Positions 6,685 through 11,392 of a stretch of DNA of 11,392 nucleotides are shown piece after piece. Within the stretch, counting starts at the first letter, position 1. The number at the start of each line of letters is the position of its first letter. The translations under genes were made by a program, and so were the position numbers. A model generated the notes under the pieces. It was not told the origin of the DNA. It was given only the letters and a program-made list of their open reading frames with translations, and made no database searches. Source of the stretch: an uncultured Prevotella sp. (GTDB taxonomy: Bacteria; Bacteroidota; Bacteroidia; Bacteroidales; Bacteroidaceae); contig NZ_URNN01000116.1 in NCBI RefSeq assembly GCF_900549175.1, forward strand, positions 1 through 11,392. The letters run 5' to 3'.

Positions 6685-6687
6685 CTA
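6685..6687 (-). other. In-frame TAG codon interrupting res
   Basis: On the minus strand the codons run CTT TTG GTA CAT TCA (LLVHS), then AGA TTA AAC TAG AAT GAG TTT GTG, all in one frame from 7719 to 5392. There is no frameshift: one base change would restore a sense codon (for example CAG or AAG). It falls just after helicase motif IV, inside RecA-like domain 2. Confidence 0.95.
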
Positions 6688-7719
6688 GTTTAATCTTGAA
6701 TGTACCAAAAGAACAGCACGACGACTTTCAAGGTAATTTTGAAGCCATCTTGTTGTTGCCTCTGCATGGGGAATATCTTCACAAGCCACCAACATGGTAG
6801 CCTTTACTTTATCCGTGATGTTATTTAAACGGCAGTAATCGTTAATGTACTTCTGCTTGTTCTCAAGTTGTTTCAACGCAAAACGAAGAGTAAGATGGTC
6901 ATACTCCTCATCGCTCATGACATCAGACTTTTTATCAGGCATCATGCGGACGAACTTTGTATACTTGTGTTCGTTCAAACAACGATTCAAAGGATAGCTG
7001 TAGATGATGTTATTCTGGTTTTCTGTGACAGAAGCAGTTGTACCAATAATCATTTTGGGGTTCAATGCATTCAACTCTGCACGCCAAACGGAATCTTCTT
7101 CAGCATCAAGACCTAAATGATGAGACTCGTCAAAGAAGATGACAAGGTCGTTCAACTGCTGAAGATATTCCACCGGACTACAAGTGTCAAACTGCCCCTT
7201 AAATTTCATGCGAGCATTATTTGCCGTAAGAGATTGCGGAGACAGTACCCATATGCGAGGACCTGCAGCAAACATGATGTTCTGGTCAAAATCAACAACC
7301 GAAGATGTCTGTTGGAATACGTTGGGATAATCAACAAGGCTTGGGTCAACAAAGATGTAATCCTTCACATCTCCACAAACAGCAAGGAACTTGCGGATGA
7401 TTTCTGAGCGCGGCGAAACGATTACAAAGTTACTTGACTCTTTCGCCAAGAACAGGTACGCCATAATTGCACCAATAAGTCTTGTTTTACCAACACCAGT
7501 TGCAAGGTGGAAGGTAAATTCCGGTGTTTGATGGTCGAACACCCAATCCGGATTATCATTCTTGAATAATTGAGAGACTTCCTCCATACTCATATCTGAG
7601 AGTGGAAGTTCTGCCTTATTGAGTATCTCGTGGAAACGCTCCATTGCCTCCTGCTGAGGAACACGGAGCCGCATAGATGAAATTACACGTTCAAGTGCAA
7701 GGGTTTTGTTGTTGCTCAT
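6685..7719 (-). CDS. Type III restriction Res-like protein, N-terminal part (helicase domain 1), ends at premature stop
   Basis: First half of the ATP-dependent restriction subunit. Visible motifs are Walker A ATGVGKT (73-79), segment Ia-like VIVSPRSEI, the Walker B/DESH box VIFFDESHHL (D197-E198-S199-H200), motif III GTTAS (226-230) and motif IV AVLLVHSRL just before the TAG at residue 345. In type III systems Res pairs with Mod, translocates or slides using ATP, and cleaves. The start at 7719 lies 4 nt after the Mod stop codon, so the two are certainly co-transcribed and probably co-translated. The domain 1 motifs look intact. The truncation removes motifs V-VI and the nuclease, so the short product should not restrict DNA. 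Confidence 0.9.
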   Translation of the reverse strand: MSNNKTLALERVISSMRLRVPQQEAMERFHEILNKAELPLSDMSMEEVSQLFKNDNPDWVFDHQTPEFTFHLATGVGKTRLIGAIMAYLFLAKESSNFVIVSPRSEIIRKFLAVCGDVKDYIFVDPSLVDYPNVFQQTSSVVDFDQNIMFAAGPRIWVLSPQSLTANNARMKFKGQFDTCSPVEYLQQLNDLVIFFDESHHLGLDAEEDSVWRAELNALNPKMIIGTTASVTENQNNIIYSYPLNRCLNEHKYTKFVRMMPDKKSDVMSDEEYDHLTLRFALKQLENKQKYINDYCRLNNITDKVKATMLVACEDIPHAEATTRWLQNYLESRRAVLLVHSRLN

Positions 7720-7723
7720 AAAA

Positions 7724-9667
7724 CTAAATCAATTCAAATGGTGCTCTTTTCAAAATTACTTTCTTTGGAGCTGTCAACTCTTCTTCGGATGCATCGTAAA
7801 CTACAATTAACTTTTCATCGGGGTACTGGCGCTTAATCTTGTCAAGCATGATGGCATCAAGCGATTCATCACATGGAACGACGTAAACCACTTTTTTGTC
7901 AAGGCCTCTATAAACAGGTTCGTCATCAGAACTTCTGTATGCACCTGACAAACCCGCATAGAAGTCCTCAATAGCTTCTTCAAGGCAGAAGTCAGGTTCA
8001 ATATCACCATTCTTCGTGTTCACAATCAGTTTTGATTGTGAAAGTTTGAGTACAACCACCTTTCCGTTTCGAGGTTTTGCCTCATGAAGCGCATCATTAC
8101 CTTCTATTGCCTCATTATCCAAACCTTCCATTGTAGCAAGAATTCGCTTTGAAGCCGTGCTTTCCCATGTTCCAAAATCGTCATTAGTTCCACCGACAAT
8201 ATGAACAAACCTTCGTTGCAATTTTATAGCCACTGATGCAAATACGGCATTGGAATCGCCAATTGACATTACGACATCGTTAGCGCGGGGAGCAAGAAGG
8301 GAGATAAGATGACCTATCAGTCTTTGAGGTTTTGCCATCATGTTGATTTCTCCATATGTTATACCAGCAGCTTTGAGAGCCTTACAATGTTGAGTGGCAT
8401 CCTGGGTGTGCCCAAAATCATACCACGGAAGAAGATTCATAACGGTTTGGATCTTCTTTGCATTTTCGCGGTCAAAGTATTTCTTGATGGAAGGGAGTGC
8501 ATTGCCCGTATTGCCGAATGACACCTTGGCACGTGCTACACCTTCGACCAAGGTCTTCAACCCAAATTCCCAATATCTTCCATTACCCGGCGAATCACTT
8601 TTCATCGTGATTGGTTCGCCACCTGTAGCCTTGAATACCAAAGAGAACTCTTGTCCTTTGATTCCCTGTAGTTCTTTGGCCGGAAGTTCTGCCACCTTCA
8701 AAGTGCCACCTTTGACAATATCGTTGTCATTTTTAAGCAGCCACCAGATTCTACTTGGCAGCTTGTACTCGTCATCAAGAGAGGTTTGTTCTCTGACGCT
8801 GAAGCTGACAGTTCCTTCTGCTTCATGACCTTTCTTATCTGCAGCTTTTACCTTGACGTAAAAATCTCCAACAGATTCAACTGACTCAAACCACAAAGAT
8901 CCAAGAATCTTGTCAAAATGATAACGTCCTTCAGGCAGATTACTTTCAAGAATCTCCCAACGGTAAGGCGATGTGTTTACCTTGAACTTTGTCGCTTCAC
9001 TTCCCGACCGAGCGCCTTTATGTCCATCTATGTAACAACCCCGGAAGTCACCATCGTCCTTCAAATCATCAGGACGAACAAGAACGCCAATCTTATCAAG
9101 TTCAGCCGATGGCATCTTGCTATAGACGGTAATGTAATCAAGAACATCGGTTGGGACGTTGAGGTCATTCTGTGGAGAATACTGCTTCTGCCATGCAAAT
9201 GTACCAACGTAATGTGCTTGTCCGAATACCTCATCAAGTACCACTCTTGCATAATGTGCAGTCAACTCATCCGTATGAACTGCAAAAAAGCCAGTTCTGC
9301 TCAGAAGAGGAATTGTCTGACCGACAACCTGCTGTATCAGCGATAGCCATGTAGCCATACCATAACCGGCTTCAGCCATCGAAGGGAACACATTTAATCT
9401 TGGTGAATCAAAATATGCGAATTGAACGCTATTCGTCGCATAAGGGCGGAAGGCTTCGAGGGTTGACATTGCGTCACCTTTCAGCACATGACCTAAAATT
9501 TTATCCTTGCTACCTATGGTTTTATCAAACAGCAGAGCCCTCTTGGTCACTATTTTACCAAAGGGGATAAGACGCCATTTGCCTTCAACAAACTCCAGTT
9601 TGCAATGCTTTCCCGGCCAATTCAATTCTATAGTACCCTCAAAAGGGTTTTCTTTTTTATTGTCCAT
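7724..9667 (-). CDS. Type III Mod-like protein with degenerate (probably inactive) N6-adenine methyltransferase motifs
   Basis: 647 residues with the layout of a beta-class type III Mod. An N-terminal LNWPGK is followed by VLKGDAMSTLEAFRP (the usual 'GD..ALK.L' lead-in), motif IV position FAYFDSPR (83-90), the helical segment ending in FFAVHTDELTAHYARVVLDE, FAWQKQYSPQND (158-168), a recognition region, GRYWEFGLKTL and IKKYF (363-398), DFGHTQDAT (417-424), MAKPQRLIGHLI (444-455) and motif I position VVMSIGDSNAVFASVA (465-480). The catalytic DPPY is replaced by DSPR (87-90), losing the stacking aromatic. The F.AGSGTT SAM loop is replaced by SIGDSNA, losing the second glycine. The rest of the fold is conserved, so the protein is probably maintained for DNA binding or assembly. 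Residues 255-350 look like an inserted beta-sandwich. It starts 12 nt after the m5C methyltransferase stop. Confidence 0.85.
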   Translation of the reverse strand: MDNKKENPFEGTIELNWPGKHCKLEFVEGKWRLIPFGKIVTKRALLFDKTIGSKDKILGHVLKGDAMSTLEAFRPYATNSVQFAYFDSPRLNVFPSMAEAGYGMATWLSLIQQVVGQTIPLLSRTGFFAVHTDELTAHYARVVLDEVFGQAHYVGTFAWQKQYSPQNDLNVPTDVLDYITVYSKMPSAELDKIGVLVRPDDLKDDGDFRGCYIDGHKGARSGSEATKFKVNTSPYRWEILESNLPEGRYHFDKILGSLWFESVESVGDFYVKVKAADKKGHEAEGTVSFSVREQTSLDDEYKLPSRIWWLLKNDNDIVKGGTLKVAELPAKELQGIKGQEFSLVFKATGGEPITMKSDSPGNGRYWEFGLKTLVEGVARAKVSFGNTGNALPSIKKYFDRENAKKIQTVMNLLPWYDFGHTQDATQHCKALKAAGITYGEINMMAKPQRLIGHLISLLAPRANDVVMSIGDSNAVFASVAIKLQRRFVHIVGGTNDDFGTWESTASKRILATMEGLDNEAIEGNDALHEAKPRNGKVVVLKLSQSKLIVNTKNGDIEPDFCLEEAIEDFYAGLSGAYRSSDDEPVYRGLDKKVVYVVPCDESLDAIMLDKIKRQYPDEKLIVVYDASEEELTAPKKVILKRAPFELI

Positions 9668-9679
9668 ATATTTTGTGAT

Positions 9680-10744
9680 TTAAGAGTCGAACTCTTCGAT
9701 ATCTTCTTCTGAAGGAATTTCTATTTCCAATCTTCTCAAAGTTTCTTCTGTTGCATTCCATTGTTTCCAAGGTTCTGTTACAGGAATACCATCAAAGGCT
9801 TGACGTAAAGTAACCCATGGGAATTTGTCTATCGATGGTTTACTTGGATCGTGGTGCGTTGCAGCAGCAAGAACTTTTTTGAGTATCTTATTGGCAAACA
9901 TGTTGGACTTACCTTTTACACCAAACATAAAAACACGCCGGCGTATTTGAGGAACTCCGAAGTCGGCAGCATTGAATACCATTACAGCCAATCCGTACTT
10001 CAAGCCTTCTTTAGGTTTACACATACGATCAAACAAATCTGCTACATATGCATTATGTTCTTTGGACATTAACAGCCCGGGGACGTTCTCAAACAGGAAA
10101 GCCTCCGGTTCACATTCTGCGATAGCAACAGGTGTAAATCCCATTACATCGCGTGGATCTGCCGCACCTTTCTTGCGTCCACTCATTGACCAAGGTTGAC
10201 AAGGAGGTCCGCCACAAAGCAAACCTACACGATTACGATAAGACGCATAGTCAAACTGCTGGGCGTACCCTTCGACAACACACTCTGCCGGCCAAGGTTT
10301 ATTGGTTCGTAATATACGGGCAGCAACATCCCAAAGCTCGATTTTTGCAATGGGGGTCAAATAATCAAAGCCAGAACTCAGTCCTCCTATTCCAGCACAA
10401 ATCTCAATAAGTGTTTGATTTTCGAAATGTAGATTGTCGTGGATAACGTTTGCAACGACGCGTGACAAAGGAGGAGGAACAGCATTACCAAGGACAGCGA
10501 TTCGCCCGCTCTCCGTAGTACCTTCTACTTCAACCCACTCTACAGGAAAACCTTGGATGGTTGCAATCTCAGCTACGCTCATACGTCGAATTTTCTTACC
10601 ATCAACAACGTGGGCTTCCTGAGGGCGTCTACACCATTCCTTGCGCACAGTAGTTGATGGCCAGTCCATCACCTGAGGCCTGTGTTTGGGGTCATTTGAC
10701 ACAGCATCTGACCATGTACTGTCTAACAGTTGTTCTTTTGGCAT
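9680..10744 (-). CDS. Circularly permuted cytosine-C5 DNA methyltransferase
   Basis: 354 residues. The order of conserved m5C motifs is permuted. Motif IX-like RRMSVAEIATIQGFP (53-67) and motif X GRIAVLGNAVPPPL (80-93) come first. Then come motif I LIEICAGIGGLSSGF (112-126, SAM binding), motif II around ELWDVAARILRTN, motif IV GGPPCQPWS with catalytic C182, motif VI ENVPGLL (E219-N220-V221), motif VIII QIRRR (266-270), and VTLRQAFDGIP (311-321). All catalytic residues are present, so activity is expected. Natural permutants of this family are known, M.BssHII being one. After motif VIII only about 84 residues remain, ending in an acidic tail (SEEDIEEFDS), so a conventional target-recognition domain is not obvious. 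It probably protects host DNA for this operon. Its stop is 12 nt from the Mod start. Confidence 0.93.
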   Translation of the reverse strand: MPKEQLLDSTWSDAVSNDPKHRPQVMDWPSTTVRKEWCRRPQEAHVVDGKKIRRMSVAEIATIQGFPVEWVEVEGTTESGRIAVLGNAVPPPLSRVVANVIHDNLHFENQTLIEICAGIGGLSSGFDYLTPIAKIELWDVAARILRTNKPWPAECVVEGYAQQFDYASYRNRVGLLCGGPPCQPWSMSGRKKGAADPRDVMGFTPVAIAECEPEAFLFENVPGLLMSKEHNAYVADLFDRMCKPKEGLKYGLAVMVFNAADFGVPQIRRRVFMFGVKGKSNMFANKILKKVLAAATHHDPSKPSIDKFPWVTLRQAFDGIPVTEPWKQWNATEETLRRLEIEIPSEEDIEEFDS

Positions 10745-10756
10745 TTTTATTAATCA

Positions 10757-10855
10757 TTAAATCCTGTCTCTTACTTGACAAATCAAAAGCTGATAAATAT
10801 GATAAAAGGCTGTTAGCCCCTTTAGAACATAAACTTTCTTCTGGTTTTGCATCAT
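10757..10855 (-). CDS. Possible 32-residue small ORF between controller and methyltransferase
   Basis: The frame begins ATGATG, with its first ATG overlapping the controller stop in GAATGATG (a 4-nt stop/start overlap). It ends at TAA 12 nt before the methyltransferase ATG, the same gap as between methyltransferase and Mod. The predicted product begins MMQNQKKVYVLKGLTAFYH and ends QVRDRI; it is basic and resembles nothing I know. The packing fits a translationally coupled leader or small protein, but a frame this short can arise by chance. Confidence 0.3.
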   Translation of the reverse strand: MMQNQKKVYVLKGLTAFYHIYQLLICQVRDRI

Positions 10856-11079
10856 TCACCACCGCTAATCTGCACCTCGTCAGGACGAATCAGCTCGTTA
10901 ACACCAACGTTAAGAACTTTAGATATCTTTATAAGTGTTTCAAGATTCGGCTGTGAAAAATTAGTCATCCATTTGGAAACTGTGGCTTGACTAACTCCAA
11001 GTTTTTCGGACAACCACGTATTGGATAAATCCTTTTCTGCCATAACGACCTTGAGTCTATTCAATTTCTTGACTTCCAT
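10852..11079 (-). CDS. XRE-family helix-turn-helix regulator (probable restriction-modification controller protein)
   Basis: 75 residues from the ATG at 11079. The domain covers nearly the whole protein: LNRLKVVMAEKDLSNTWLSE, then KLGVSQATVSKWM (recognition helix region), then QPNLETLIKISKVLNVGVNE. A start ten codons upstream (11109) is open, but it would place the first codons inside the A+T-rich presumed promoter and adds a non-conserved MFICTIKSKK. I prefer 11079, which begins MEVKKLNR. It is first in the operon, upstream of the methyltransferase, as C proteins and other XRE regulators of restriction-modification loci often are. Autoregulation and delayed restriction expression are expected from that family but not shown here. 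Confidence 0.85.
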   Translation of the reverse strand: MEVKKLNRLKVVMAEKDLSNTWLSEKLGVSQATVSKWMTNFSQPNLETLIKISKVLNVGVNELIRPDEVQISGGE

Positions 11080-11392
11080 TTTCTTCGATTTAATGGTGCA
11101 AATAAACAAATAAAAATCGAAATAAATTTCTTTTTTGGAAAGTTTTTTAATAAAACAAATAGATTTTAATACTTTTTAGATGATTTTTTGAAGGCTTAAA
11201 AAGCTTATTTTGTAAGCACTGCTAAACTAAACCATGGCAATTTTCGTTAACTGAAAAGAACTTTTTAATCATCATGGCCACGGCCAGAACTTAACTATAA
11301 ACCAGAGTGTTGAAACAGCAATGTGGTTTTAACAAAAATGTACCAATTTTGTGGAAATAGAAATTTGGCGAGTAACAAAATGGGGGTCATCC
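11080..11392. promoter_or_regulatory. A+T-rich upstream region of the restriction-modification operon; tandem TTTATTTG near the start
   Basis: 313 bases without a convincing gene. Just upstream of the controller ATG, the minus strand has two adjacent copies of TTTATTTG (11114-11107 and 11106-11099), resembling a loose -7 box and possibly serving as promoter or operator, but neither matches TAnnTTTG exactly. Farther out are a short inverted repeat TGGCC/GGCCA (near 11275-11286) and AAGCTT-like symmetry near 11195-11212. I see no tRNA, insertion sequence end or other recognised element before the window edge. Confidence 0.35.

Noticed and set aside
6685..6687. Recoded TAG (as in some gut phages) explaining the open res frame
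   Set aside because: The adjacent Mod gene itself ends with TAG (7724-7726) right before the Res start, and other genes here end with TGA or TAA, as in standard code 11. The sequence shows no sign of a phage genome.
6670..6700. Programmed frameshift or phase-variable repeat at the res break
   Set aside because: Both halves are in the same frame and there is no homopolymer or short tandem repeat at the site, only a TAG substitution.
5392..11079. DISARM or BREX system
   Set aside because: DISARM would need drmA/drmB (and drmC) and BREX would need pglZ and brxC. None is present; the helicase-nuclease and Mod architecture is type III-like.

Overview
The window looks like Bacteroidota (probably Bacteroidales) chromosome, most likely from a metagenomic or draft assembly. 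Two genes are preceded by the phylum's TAnnTTTG-type -7 box about 20 nt after a TTG-containing -33 box. Start codons lack strong Shine-Dalgarno sequences, and ilvD lies next to ilvB in the usual Bacteroidales branched-chain amino acid arrangement. Four blocks differ in base composition. Bases 1-360 are about 68% G+C by hand count, sampled lines of the ilv genes are about 55-60%, and the toxin-antitoxin and restriction-modification blocks are about 40%.

Layout: (1) From the left edge to 2080, minus strand, one open frame is ilvB (acetolactate synthase large subunit) up to its near-terminal PPGKS motif. It then continues in frame, without a stop, into part of an unrelated FAD/NAD(P)-dependent oxidoreductase of much higher G+C. 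This is a chimeric join, probably an assembly artefact. (2) 2081-2349 is a dense array of GGAGTTA-type repeats in both orientations with a duplicated unit of about 47 bp. (3) ilvD (dihydroxy-acid dehydratase), minus strand, has a good promoter. (4) A HigB/RelE-like toxin and an XRE antitoxin (plus strand, 4560-5178) lie between direct copies of a 24-bp repeat. Two more copies follow, one of them inverted to make a 24-bp-stem hairpin. (5) From 11079 down to 5392, minus strand, runs a tightly packed restriction-modification operon: XRE controller, possible 32-residue ORF, circularly permuted m5C methyltransferase, type III Mod-like protein, and type III Res-like helicase-nuclease. (6) 11080-11392 is an A+T-rich region upstream of that operon with no gene recognised.

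The restriction-modification operon is the most interesting part. The Mod-like protein keeps the type III fold and order but has lost both hallmark methyltransferase motifs: DPPY reads DSPR, and the FxGxG SAM loop reads SIGDSNA. The neighbouring m5C methyltransferase has all its catalytic motifs but in permuted order (IX-X first, then I-VIII), with little room for a normal target-recognition domain. I infer a hybrid system in which the m5C enzyme supplies protection, the dead Mod supplies DNA recognition or scaffolding, and Res supplies translocation and cleavage. In this copy Res is interrupted by a single in-frame TAG between helicase motifs IV and V, so restriction is probably off in this strain unless the stop is a sequence error or is suppressed.
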